From Pseudomonas sp. RIT288 (GTDB lineage: Bacteria; Pseudomonadota; Gammaproteobacteria; Pseudomonadales; Pseudomonadaceae): a stretch of 64,000 nt of DNA. The stretch is from NCBI RefSeq assembly GCF_000631985.1, contig NZ_JFYN01000014.1, forward strand, positions 1 to 64,000, given 5' to 3'. The stretch's first letter is position 1. The number at the start of each line of letters is the position of its first letter. This document shows positions 48,963 to 56,783 of this stretch, piece after piece. Both the position numbers and the translations under genes were made by a program. The notes below the pieces were generated by a model that was given only the letters and a program-made list of their open reading frames with translations, was not told where the DNA came from and ran no database searches.

Positions 48963-50126
48963 CTACAAACCCGCGGCATCAATATCGATCAGCAGCAGGC
49001 GTTCGCCGTTATCGAAGAACTGGCCGGCGGTCAGGCAATACTGGTTGCTCGTGGCATCACGGTAGGTGCTGGACAGGGTCAGGCGCCGTTCTTCCCAGCC
49101 TTCGGCGAGCAAATGATAGAAATACGGACGCCATGACCAGTTGTGCCCGAGGTAGCGGTTATCGGCGACCCAGCCGTTGTTGCGCCATTCGAGGTTGGGC
49201 GTGAGTTGGGTGCCATGGCGGTCGCATTGGTAGAACCGCAACAACCACGGAAAAGCCTCCAGTTGCGGCAGCGCACTGAGCGGCGCGTGGGCCTGAGCCC
49301 AGGCCTGGAGGATCGCCATCAGTTCGCCGAGCTGCTGACGCATCTGCATCAGGCGCCCGCGTTCGGCCAGCTTCTGCCGCACGTAACGCTGGCGCAGTTC
49401 AGCAAAGCGCTGCACGAAGGCATCGGTTGAATAGAACGCCTCCTGCGCCCGGGCGAACAGGAAACCCTGGACGTAACGTGAGCCGCACTCCAGGGCGAAA
49501 TTGAGCTGGGCCTCGGTTTCCACGCCTTCGGCAATGATCCAGCAGCCGGTCTTCTCGGCCATTTGCGCCAGAGCCTTGACCACATCACTGCTCGGCCCGC
49601 CCAACGCGGCGGCCTGGAACAGGCGCATGTCGAGTTTGAGAATGTCCGGCTGTAACGCCAGCACCCGATCGAGCTGCGAATAACCCGCGCCGAAGTCATC
49701 GATGGCGATCCGTGCTCCGGCCTCGCGGTAGCGCGCCACCACTTCGGCCAGACGCTGACTGTTGCCACCCAGTTCAGTGATCTCGAACACAATGCGTTGC
49801 GGATCGACGCCGTGTCGCAGCATTTGCTTGAGGCTGGGCAGCGGCTGATCGGCGCGCAGGCGACTGATCCAGCGTGGCGACATGTTCAGGCTGAGAAACC
49901 ACTCGGCGGGGGCTTCATGCAGTCGGCTCAGGGCGTTGTCGCGGATCTGTCGGTCGAGGCGGCGCAGGGCGATGGCGGGTGTGCGCGGGTCGGCGAACAA
50001 CGGCCCGACCGAGGCCAGTTGGCCGTCAGGCTGGCGCAGGCGACCCAGTGCTTCGACCCCTGCAATACGTCCGGTAGCGGTATCGATGAAAGGCTGAAAG
50101 CAGGCGAGCGGTTGCCCGTCGATCAC
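48963..50126 (-). CDS. EAL-domain c-di-GMP phosphodiesterase (387 aa)
   Basis: The N-terminal EAL domain (1-245) keeps all catalytic residues: EALGR (26-30), Asn in SLNMSP, Glu in EITELGG, DDFGAGYS, Lys in ILKLDM, Glu in AEGVET, and Gln in VQGFLFA. It should be active. The C-terminal 140 residues carry a Cache/PDC-like pattern (WLLRFYQCDRHGTQLTPNLEW...YFYHLLAEGW...LSSTYRDATSNQYCLTA) after a helical linker. No membrane helix is seen, so this sensor would be cytoplasmic. The order EAL then sensor is the reverse of the usual one. Confidence 0.9.
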   Translation of the reverse strand: MIDGQPLACFQPFIDTATGRIAGVEALGRLRQPDGQLASVGPLFADPRTPAIALRRLDRQIRDNALSRLHEAPAEWFLSLNMSPRWISRLRADQPLPSLKQMLRHGVDPQRIVFEITELGGNSQRLAEVVARYREAGARIAIDDFGAGYSQLDRVLALQPDILKLDMRLFQAAALGGPSSDVVKALAQMAEKTGCWIIAEGVETEAQLNFALECGSRYVQGFLFARAQEAFYSTDAFVQRFAELRQRYVRQKLAERGRLMQMRQQLGELMAILQAWAQAHAPLSALPQLEAFPWLLRFYQCDRHGTQLTPNLEWRNNGWVADNRYLGHNWSWRPYFYHLLAEGWEERRLTLSSTYRDATSNQYCLTAGQFFDNGERLLLIDIDAAGL

Positions 50127-50178
50127 GGAGCCTCCTTAGTCGTTCTTGTTCTGGATGAACCCGCCGACCAGGTAGGCA

Positions 50179-50218
50179 CGCGGGATTGAACCTCTTGGTA
50201 AAGAGGTTCAATCCCGCG
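50179..50218. repeat. Perfect 18-bp inverted repeat with 4-base loop
   Basis: CGCGGGATTGAACCTCTT (50179-50196) and its exact inverse (50201-50218) are separated by GGTA. It lies between the small membrane operon and the EAL gene, both on the minus strand, 33 bp after one stop and 53 bp before the other gene. No U-run follows. Confidence 0.85.
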
Positions 50219-50250
50219 GTTATTGCAAGAATGCAGCCAGATGCGCCGGC

Positions 50251-50589
50251 TTAGCGTTTGCCCGAACTCTGCATGACCAGTTTGATCAGTGGCCCGAGGC
50301 TGGTACCCAGACGTATCAGCCGGGTCAGCCCGCCGACGCCACCGCTTTTTGCACCTTTGCCGGTGATAAAACCCAGCAGGGTGACGGCGGCCACGCCCCA
50401 TAGCGGCGCGTGCTTGATGCCGAAGCCGCCTTGCAGGCTTTGCGTCATGCCGCGCATGCGTTGCAAGGGTTGCAATACTTGCCCGGCTTCGTGGCGGATT
50501 TCCTGACGATGCATTTCCATGCGCAGGCGGATCAGCGCCTTGCGCATTTCCCGGCGCGAGCTGTTGTGTGGCAGTTCAGGCAGGCTCAT
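50251..50589 (-). CDS. YqjK-like small membrane-associated protein (112 aa)
   Basis: The N-terminal half is helical and basic (RREMRKALIRLRMEMHRQEIRHEAGQ). A hydrophobic segment near 62-80 (GIKHAPLWGVAAVTLLGFITG) is followed by a Gly-rich, basic tail. It is the last gene of a three-gene operon whose order is that of E. coli yqjD-yqjE-yqjK. The name is from position rather than sequence. Confidence 0.7.
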   Translation of the reverse strand: MSLPELPHNSSRREMRKALIRLRMEMHRQEIRHEAGQVLQPLQRMRGMTQSLQGGFGIKHAPLWGVAAVTLLGFITGKGAKSGGVGGLTRLIRLGTSLGPLIKLVMQSSGKR

Positions 50590-50972
50590 GGCAGCAGACG
50601 CTCCCGATCATTGGCCAATTCTTCCAGCGTGCCGTGGAAGGGCGAGGATTCATCGAAGACTGCTGCCTTGAGGCGCAACCCGCAGAAAGCGGCCGCCAGG
50701 GTGTAGAACACGCACAGACCGATGATCGCTGCCAGGCGATAGGTATCCCAGAACACGATCAGTACCAGCGTCGACAGACCGACCAGCAACAGCAGGGCAA
50801 ACACCAGCGCCAGGCCTGCGAACAGCAACAGGCTGACGGTACGTGCTTTCTGCTCCTGCAATTCGATGCCGAACAGTTCGACATGGCTGTGCAGCAAGCC
50901 GAGAACAGCGGCGCCCAGACGCCGCGTGGAGGAAGTAGTGCCCGACCCCAGGCCGGATTCGCCGATCGACAT
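50586..50972 (-). CDS. yqjE: Phage-holin-family protein, YqjE-like (DUF1469), 128 aa
   Basis: Two membrane helices (about 45-70 and 78-100) follow a helical N-terminus with the conserved HSHVELFGIELQEQKARTVSLLL. This is the YqjE pattern. The role may be in stationary-phase ribosome or membrane association with YqjD. The start is ATG 50972; the stop overlaps the next gene by 4 bp. Confidence 0.85.
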   Translation of the reverse strand: MSIGESGLGSGTTSSTRRLGAAVLGLLHSHVELFGIELQEQKARTVSLLLFAGLALVFALLLLVGLSTLVLIVFWDTYRLAAIIGLCVFYTLAAAFCGLRLKAAVFDESSPFHGTLEELANDRERLLP

Positions 50973-50974
50973 GA

Positions 50975-51289
50975 TCAGCGCCGAGTGGCCAGCAGGCCAA
51001 TCAGGAAGCCCACCCCGGCGGCGATGCCCACCGACTGCCAAGGATTGGCTGACACATAATCTTCGGTGGCGGTGACCGCCGCCTGGCCGCGATCGCGCAG
51101 GGTGTCTTCGGTCAGCTTCAGCGTTTCCCGGGCGCGCAGCAGGCTGTCGTGGATCTGATCACGCAGCTCATCGGCCTGATCGCCCGCCAGGGACGCGGTG
51201 TGTTCGAGCAACCGCTCGGTGTCGGCGACCAGAGTCTGGAAGTCGTTCATCAGGATTTCTTGAGCAGTCTTTGCCTTGATGCTGGCCAT
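50975..51289 (-). CDS. yqjD: ElaB/YqjD-family (DUF883) membrane-anchored ribosome-binding-type protein
   Basis: The protein is 104 aa. A long helical N-terminus (LVADTERLLEHTASLAGDQADELR) precedes DYVSANPWQSVGIAAGVGFLIGLLATRR, the DUF883 C-terminal helix with the PWQS-VG-A signature. In E. coli, YqjD anchors stationary-phase ribosomes to the membrane. GGAG lies eight bases before ATG 51289. It is the first gene of its operon. Confidence 0.9.
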   Translation of the reverse strand: MASIKAKTAQEILMNDFQTLVADTERLLEHTASLAGDQADELRDQIHDSLLRARETLKLTEDTLRDRGQAAVTATEDYVSANPWQSVGIAAGVGFLIGLLATRR

Positions 51290-51478
51290 GGGTGGATCTC
51301 CGTAAGTGACGTCTGAAGCGTTCGAGTATGAGCCTTGCGCGAAGGTTCAGTACAAATGACTGGTACAGCTTTTGCTATGTCGTGGTGCGTCCTGTCGCCG
51401 CCGTGCGCTGTTGGCGGGCGTACATGCCGCAAAACCTTAACTCAAATAATCCTGGTTCGTGTCAGGACATCGACCTTG

Positions 51479-51568
51479 TGCGCCAAAGCGGTTCATCGCA
51501 GCTTCAATGCGCAGACCGATCGGTTGCAACTTGGTGCATGAATTGCCCGCACGAACCGCTTTGGTGCC
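51479..51568 (+). promoter_or_regulatory. Sigma-54 promoter with flanking NtrC-like dyads upstream of amt
   Basis: TTGGTGCATGAATTGC (51531-51546) has GG and GC at -24/-12 with exactly 10 bases between and matches the TGGYRYR-N4-TTGC pattern. A dyad TGCGCC-AAAGC-GGTTCA lies upstream (51479-51495). A near-inverse copy GAACCGCTTTGGTGC lies at 51553-51567. These resemble NtrC sites. The rest of the 305-bp gap (51290-51594) holds nothing else I can name. Confidence 0.7.
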
Positions 51569-51594
51569 TTTTTAGCCTTCAGGTCTGCCTCTTT

Positions 51595-52803
51595 ATGGAA
51601 AATCTGCAAAGCGCTGTGGACACGCTGGTTCACAGCTCCAACACGTTGTTCATTCTGATCGGTGCGGTGATGGTGCTGGCGATGCACGCCGGTTTCGCCT
51701 TCCTTGAAGTCGGCACGGTTCGTCAGAAGAACCAGGTCAACGCGCTGTCGAAAATTCTCAGTGACTTTGCGGTTTCGACCCTGGCCTATTTCTTTATAGG
51801 CTATTGGATCTCCTATGGGGTGACCTTCCTGCAACCGGCGGCGGTGCTGAGTGCCGATCACGGTTATGGGCTGGTGAAGTTTTTCTTCCTGCTGACGTTT
51901 GCTGCGGCGATTCCGGCGATCATCTCCGGCGGCATCGCCGAACGCGCGCGATTCGTTCCGCAGTTGTGTGCGACGGCGCTGATCGTGGCGTTCATCTACC
52001 CGTTTTTCGAGGGCATGATCTGGAACGGCAACTACGGTCTGCAGGCCTGGCTGACGGCACGTTTTGGCGCGGCGTTCCATGACTTCGCCGGATCGGTGGT
52101 GGTACACGCCATGGGCGGCTGGCTGGCGCTGGCGGCGGTTTTGCTGCTCGGCCCGCGCAACGGTCGTTATCGCGACGGGCGTCTGGTGGCGTTTGCGCCG
52201 TCGAGCATTCCGTTTCTGGCGCTGGGTTCGTGGATTCTGATTGTCGGCTGGTTCGGTTTCAACGTGATGAGCGCACAGACCTTGCAGGGCGTCAGCGGTC
52301 TGGTGGCGGTCAACTCGCTGATGGCCATGGTCGGCGGCACGGTGGCGGCGTTGATCGTCGGGCGCAATGACCCGGGCTTCCTGCACAACGGCCCGCTGGC
52401 CGGGTTGGTGGCGATCTGCGCCGGTTCCGACCTGATGCATCCGGTCGGCGCTCTGGTGACTGGTGCGATCGCCGGTGCGCTGTTCGTCTGGTGCTTTACC
52501 GCCGCGCAAGTCAAATGGCGCATCGACGATGTGCTCGGTGTCTGGCCGTTGCACGGTTTGTGCGGGGTGTGGGGCGGGATCGCCTGCGGCATCTTCGGCC
52601 AGACTGCGCTGGGTGGCCTCGGCGGTGTCAGCCTGATCAGTCAGTTGATCGGCACCGCCCTCGGTGTGGTGGTCGCACTGCTCGGCGGATTCGCCGTCTA
52701 CGGCGTGATCAAGGTCTTGCATGGCCTGCGCCTGAGTCAGGAGCAAGAGTATTACGGCGCCGACCTGTCGCTGCACAAGATCGGCGCGGTGAGTCAGGAT
52801 TAG
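51595..52803 (+). CDS. Ammonium transporter (Amt/Mep/Rh family)
   Basis: The protein is 402 aa with eleven predicted membrane helices. Conserved pieces include AFLEVGTVRQKN, the twin-His positions (HDFAGSVVVHAMGG with the first His; HPVGALVTG and WPLHGLCGVWGGIACG with the second) and the Amt signature. No glnK gene lies next to it, unlike the usual glnK-amtB pair. The start is ATG 51595, the first with amt homology. Regulation by nitrogen status through sigma-54 is inferred from the upstream promoter. It converges on the antiporter gene with a 4-bp overlap. Confidence 0.9.
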   Translation: MENLQSAVDTLVHSSNTLFILIGAVMVLAMHAGFAFLEVGTVRQKNQVNALSKILSDFAVSTLAYFFIGYWISYGVTFLQPAAVLSADHGYGLVKFFFLLTFAAAIPAIISGGIAERARFVPQLCATALIVAFIYPFFEGMIWNGNYGLQAWLTARFGAAFHDFAGSVVVHAMGGWLALAAVLLLGPRNGRYRDGRLVAFAPSSIPFLALGSWILIVGWFGFNVMSAQTLQGVSGLVAVNSLMAMVGGTVAALIVGRNDPGFLHNGPLAGLVAICAGSDLMHPVGALVTGAIAGALFVWCFTAAQVKWRIDDVLGVWPLHGLCGVWGGIACGIFGQTALGGLGGVSLISQLIGTALGVVVALLGGFAVYGVIKVLHGLRLSQEQEYYGADLSLHKIGAVSQD

Positions 52804-54512
52804 GTTTCCTCATCGTCGGCGCCGCGGTACAAACCGTGCAGCAGACGATAACGGTCACTGCGCACCTGATCGACTCGCTCTTGTACCTGACGTGCTGGCA
52901 GACCGAGCATGATCAAGGCGTGAGAGCCGAGCATCAGGCTTGATTCCAATAGCTCCGGCACCACTTCGGTGGCGCCGGCAGCCTTGAGTTCCGTCAGTTG
53001 GCTATCGTCGCGGGTGCGCACCAGAATCGGCACCTGATCATTGTGGCGGCGCGCCTCTTCAAGGATTCGCAGGGTAACGTCGCTTTGATCCACTGCGATC
53101 ACCACCAGCCGCGCGCGCAGCAATCCGACGGCAATCAGCAGGTCGGCGCGAGACGAGTCGCCGTAATGCACATTGCTTTCGCTGGCGGAGGCTTCCTGGA
53201 TCCGCACCGGGTCGTTGTCCAGTGCGATGTAAGGTTGATTGGCATTGCGCATGAAACGGCCGATGGACTGGCCAACCCGCCCGTAGCCGCAAATCACCAC
53301 ATGCTGGTCGAGGTCGGCGTTGAGCGCACTTATCTCTTCGATTTGCGCCTCCTGATTCGGCTTGCGATGCAGGCGCAGGGCAATTTTCGGTGCCCCGCGC
53401 AACAACAGCGGGGTCAGCAACATCGAGCAGAACGTCGCCGCCAGCAGCAGACCGCCCAGCTCGTCAGGCAGCATGCGGTTTTGCTGCATCTGCGCCATCA
53501 ACGCAAAGCAGAATTCCCCGCCCTGCGCCAGGGCCAGGCCGCTGCGCCAGGCAGTTTCGTGATCGCTGCCGCGCCACTTCACCAAAAGCGCGACGATTGT
53601 GCCTTTGATCAGCATCAGGCCGAGGGTCAGGCCGAGAATCAACAGGCTGTGACTGACGAACAGTTGCAGATCGATCAGCATGCCGATGCTGACGAAAAAC
53701 ACCCCGAGTAGAATGTCGCGAAATGGCCGGATGTCGGCTTCGATCTGATGGCGGTAGTGACTCTCGCCCAGCAGCATGCCGGCCAGAAATGCGCCGAGGG
53801 CAGGGGACAGGCCCAGCAGGTGCGTCAGCCAGGCGGTCAGCAGCACAATCACCAGCGCCAGCAGCACGAACAATTCCGCCGAGCGCGAGGCCGCCACTTC
53901 ATGAAACAACCGTGGCAACAACCAGCGGCTGGCCAGCAGCAGACCGAAAAACAGCACCACGGTCTTCACCAGCGTCAGCGGCAGCGCCCAGTACCAGGCT
54001 TGCGCGCTGCTCCCGGCGAACACCGGCACGAGGGTCAGTAACAATACCGCGACCACGTCCTGAAACAGCAGAACCCCGACAGCATTCTGCCCATGACTGC
54101 TGAACACTTCGCCCAGGCTGCTCAACTCCTTGGTGACAATCGCCGTCGATGACAACGACAGCCCTGCGCCAAGCAGCAGGGCCGGGGTCACCGGCATGCC
54201 CAGCAGAATCAGCATCAATCCCAGTAACGCCGTGCTGAGCAACACCTGCTGGCTGCCCAGGCGAAACACCACCTGGCGCAGCGCGATCATTTTCGACAGG
54301 GAAAACTCCAGGCCCAACGAAAACAGCAGAAACACCACGCCCAACTCGGCCACGTCCGGCAGGTGCTCGCTCTCATTGATCCAGTCGAATGCAGTTGGCC
54401 CTACCAACAATCCTACGCAGAGATAGCCCAGCACCGGCGGCAAGCGCAGACGGCGAAACAGGGCAATCATCACCAGGGAAGAGGCGAGGATGATCAGCAG
54501 GTTGGCAAACAC
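52800..54512 (-). CDS. Kef-type monovalent cation/H+ antiporter (CPA2) with RCK domain
   Basis: The protein is 570 aa. About twelve membrane helices (the ion-exchange domain, 1-380) are followed by a TrkA-N/RCK nucleotide-binding domain (HVVICGYGRVGQSIGRF). It exports K+ or Na+ in exchange for protons. KefB/KefC need ancillary KefG/F, not seen here. The start is GTG 54512 with GGAG six bases upstream, ahead of FANLLIILASSL. The extra 20 codons upstream have a mixed composition. Confidence 0.88.
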   Translation of the reverse strand: MFANLLIILASSLVMIALFRRLRLPPVLGYLCVGLLVGPTAFDWINESEHLPDVAELGVVFLLFSLGLEFSLSKMIALRQVVFRLGSQQVLLSTALLGLMLILLGMPVTPALLLGAGLSLSSTAIVTKELSSLGEVFSSHGQNAVGVLLFQDVVAVLLLTLVPVFAGSSAQAWYWALPLTLVKTVVLFFGLLLASRWLLPRLFHEVAASRSAELFVLLALVIVLLTAWLTHLLGLSPALGAFLAGMLLGESHYRHQIEADIRPFRDILLGVFFVSIGMLIDLQLFVSHSLLILGLTLGLMLIKGTIVALLVKWRGSDHETAWRSGLALAQGGEFCFALMAQMQQNRMLPDELGGLLLAATFCSMLLTPLLLRGAPKIALRLHRKPNQEAQIEEISALNADLDQHVVICGYGRVGQSIGRFMRNANQPYIALDNDPVRIQEASASESNVHYGDSSRADLLIAVGLLRARLVVIAVDQSDVTLRILEEARRHNDQVPILVRTRDDSQLTELKAAGATEVVPELLESSLMLGSHALIMLGLPARQVQERVDQVRSDRYRLLHGLYRGADDEET

Positions 54513-54713
54513 AAGACACTCCGATATCAGGCTCAGGCCTCTCAAGCGTAGAGGCAAAAAACGCGGGAGCATGGCCTGATTGGCTTTTCTGTGGACTGAT
54601 TTGCGTCAGGGTTTTGCGTACGGGGTGTCGTGTTCGAGCCTTTGGGCGACAGCGGCTCGACGGGTTTTCAAGGCGCGCCTAGAATGAACCTTCATTTTTC
54701 CGGTTGAGCGATC

Positions 54714-54950
54714 ATGCCTCCTGAATGTCAGTTGTTCGGCACCTTGGGATGCCATTTGTGTGAGGTGGCAGAGGCCGAGTTGATGCCTTTTGTCGAGCAT
54801 GGTTTGCTGGTCGAACTGGTGGATATTGCTGACAATGAATCCTGGTTCGAGGCTTACAGCCTGCGGATTCCGGTACTGCGCCGAGTTGATACCGGCGCCG
54901 AGCTGAGCTGGCCGTTCAATGCCGACCAGGTGGTGGCTTTCCTGCGCTGA
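54714..54950 (+). CDS. Glutaredoxin-like protein (DUF836), 78 aa
   Basis: A small thioredoxin-fold protein with CHLC at residues 13-16 (GCHLCEVAEAEL) and the cis-Pro in RIPVLRR. Members of this family are glutaredoxin-like electron carriers with a CxxC site. No signal peptide. It stands alone and faces away from the antiporter gene. Confidence 0.85.
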   Translation: MPPECQLFGTLGCHLCEVAEAELMPFVEHGLLVELVDIADNESWFEAYSLRIPVLRRVDTGAELSWPFNADQVVAFLR

Positions 54951-55033
54951 GCCTGTTTCTTCGGTGGCGCGGCATTGCTTTCCGCCGGTCGCGACCGTGC
55001 ATCCTTCCCTTGGCACTTTGCGGTTTATTCGGT

Positions 55034-55053
55034 TACTGTATGTGCATACAGTA
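55034..55053. promoter_or_regulatory. LexA-type SOS box upstream of the 105-aa gene
   Basis: TACTGTATG-TG-CATACAGTA has perfect 9-bp arms and contains CTG-N10-CAG in the form CTGTATGTGCATACAG. This fits the gammaproteobacterial LexA consensus (CTGT-N8-ACAG). It lies 64 bp before the start of the 105-aa gene, so the downstream gene is predicted to be DNA-damage inducible. Confidence 0.8.
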
Positions 55054-55117
55054 ATTGGGTGGGCCTGCTGCTTTTCATCACTTGAGCAGGTGAATCCGGC
55101 AGTCAGAGGGACGAACC

Positions 55118-55435
55118 GTGGTCAATGTCGAACAGTTGAAGAACAGCGTGAACCGGATGTCGGTTGACGTGGTGCGCGAGGCGGTCCTCGAGTTGCGCCT
55201 GGACGGACTGGTCACGGAGGGCAAGACGCCTTTCAACAAACTGCATTTCAACACCTGTTTTGCCGAGATCGAAGCGCTGTTCCAGCGTGCCGGTTATCAC
55301 AAACAACTGGATGTGGTCGGTTATCAGGGGTTGTTGTACGCCTTGTATGACCCGGGGCGCTGGGAGGCGGTCGATGTGCTGCGCTGGCTCAAGGAATTCA
55401 CCGAAGCTGCCGCGCTCAAGTCGATCCCGGCCTGA
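55118..55435 (+). CDS. Hypothetical protein, probable SOS-regulated gene (105 aa)
   Basis: The start GTG 55118 (VVNVEQLKNSVNRMSVDVV) has GAGGGA six bases upstream. The protein is helical and soluble with an even charge distribution (REAVLELRLDGLVTEGKTPFNKLHFN...). No catalytic motif, signal or membrane helix is seen, and I do not recognise the family. It is preceded by the LexA-type box at 55034. The RluA-family gene follows 81 bp later, and the two could be co-transcribed. Confidence 0.8.
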   Translation: MVNVEQLKNSVNRMSVDVVREAVLELRLDGLVTEGKTPFNKLHFNTCFAEIEALFQRAGYHKQLDVVGYQGLLYALYDPGRWEAVDVLRWLKEFTEAAALKSIPA

Positions 55436-55516
55436 GGCGGGTGGTGGAATCGACGCTAGGTTCGGATCGCTCAGTGTTGGATAATGCCGACCTGCATTGA
55501 GGGTTCGAATTTCCGT

Positions 55517-56407
55517 ATGTCCACACCAACATTTTCCGCTGCGCAGAATCAGGCCAGCACCCTTTACCTGCCTCCGGGTGCCTGGCTCACCGTACTGGAT
55601 TGCCTGTGTGAGCATTTCAGTGCGATCAGCCGCGAGCAATGGCTGGACAGAATCGCCCGGGGCCGGGTACTGGATGGTCAAGGTCAGCCGATTGCGCTGG
55701 ATCTGCCGTACAAGGAAGGCCTGCGCATTCACTACTTCCGTGAAGTGCCGGATGAAAAGCCGATCCCGGTGCATGAGTCGATCCTGTATGCGGACGAGCA
55801 TCTGGTGGTGGCCGACAAACCGCATTTTCTGCCAGTGACGCCGGCTGGTGAATACGTCGAGCAGACGTTGTTGCGGCGTCTGATCCGCCGCCTTGATAAC
55901 CCGCATCTGGTGCCGCTGCATCGTATCGACCGGCACACGGCGGGGCTGGTGATCTTCTCGGCCAATCCGCAGACCCGTTCGGCCTATCAGTCGTTGTTCC
56001 CGACCCGGCAGATCGACAAGCGCTATGAGGCGATCGCCCGTGCGCTGCCGGAACTGGAGTTTCCCCTTGTGCACAAAAGTCGCCTGATCGATGGCGAACC
56101 GTTCTTCCGCATGCAGGAAGGTCCGGGTGTCGCCAATACTGAAACGGCGGTGGAAGTCCGGGAAAAGAACGGTGATCTGTGGCGCTACGGCCTGTATCCG
56201 GTGACTGGCAAGAAGCATCAGCTACGGGTACACATGACCGCGCTGGGGGCGAGTATCTGCAACGATCCGTTCTACCCGGATGTGTTGAAAGACGTTGAGG
56301 ATGATTACGCCAATCCGCTCAAGCTGCTGGCGCAGGGTTTGCGGTTTATCGACCCGGTGACCGGCGAGGAGCGCGAGTTCGAGAGCCGGATCACCTTGCA
56401 ATGGTGA
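55517..56407 (+). CDS. RluA-family pseudouridine synthase (296 aa)
   Basis: Catalytic Asp138 lies in the family motif HRIDRHTAGL. The conserved KPHFLPVTP, YEAIARAL, PVTGKKHQLRVHM and DPFYPD blocks follow. It isomerises uridine in rRNA or tRNA. The exact subfamily is not evident, and it is not clearly RluA, RluC or RluD. The start is ATG 55517, although no good ribosome site lies near it (GAGGG is 14 bases away). A terminator follows. Confidence 0.88.
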   Translation: MSTPTFSAAQNQASTLYLPPGAWLTVLDCLCEHFSAISREQWLDRIARGRVLDGQGQPIALDLPYKEGLRIHYFREVPDEKPIPVHESILYADEHLVVADKPHFLPVTPAGEYVEQTLLRRLIRRLDNPHLVPLHRIDRHTAGLVIFSANPQTRSAYQSLFPTRQIDKRYEAIARALPELEFPLVHKSRLIDGEPFFRMQEGPGVANTETAVEVREKNGDLWRYGLYPVTGKKHQLRVHMTALGASICNDPFYPDVLKDVEDDYANPLKLLAQGLRFIDPVTGEEREFESRITLQW

Positions 56408-56433
56408 CGCCACTCACTATCCAGCGCCCATGA

Positions 56434-56460
56434 AAAAGCCCGCATCAATGCGGGCTTTTC
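56434..56460. terminator. Bidirectional terminator
   Basis: AAAAGCCCGCAT (56434-56445) and ATGCGGGCTTTT (56448-56459) form a strong stem with a short loop. The genes on both sides converge on it. Confidence 0.9.
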
Positions 56461-56483
56461 TGTATCCGGCGTCGACGTAAAGA

Positions 56484-56705
56484 TTACAGCTCTTTAACGG
56501 TACGAACCTGATCCTTGTTGATGCGGGTCTCTTTGCCGTCCAGTTGCTTGAACTCGTAGAAGCCCGAATCGTCATCGTATTTCGGGGTGTCGACGGCCTG
56601 GATTTCGCGACCGTCATTCAAGGTGATCACTGTTGGCGAGGAGCAACCAGCGAGCGTTGCCAGGCCCAGTGCGAGCATGAAAGTGGCGAGGGTCCGTTGA
56701 GTCAT
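56484..56705 (-). CDS. YgdI/YgdR-family small lipoprotein (73 aa)
   Basis: The lipobox LATLAGC gives the acylated Cys, followed by the YgdR fold (VITLNDGREIQAVDTPKYDDDSGFYEF). The full length is typical of the family. It sits in the cell envelope; function unknown. The start is ATG 56705 (MTQRTLATFMLALG). Confidence 0.92.
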   Translation of the reverse strand: MTQRTLATFMLALGLATLAGCSSPTVITLNDGREIQAVDTPKYDDDSGFYEFKQLDGKETRINKDQVRTVKEL

Positions 56706-56783
56706 GAGTGTGTCTCCGAATGGGAATACTTTTGGTTACTGAGCTTGAGACGTATACAAGGCGTGAGAGTTCCTTGAATGCTG

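Noticed and set aside
47561..49204. 547-aa plus-strand open frame across dgt and part of the EAL gene
   Set aside because: It is antisense to clear dGTPase and EAL coding sequence with no motif of its own.
50179..50218. tRNA or tRNA-fragment (TTCAATCCC and flanking bases)
   Set aside because: The sequence is one symmetric hairpin; no D-arm, anticodon arm or acceptor stem can be drawn.
55103..56218. 371-aa minus-strand frame over the 105-aa gene and the RluA-family gene
   Set aside because: Antisense to the catalytic HRIDRHTAGL region and to the gene behind the LexA box.
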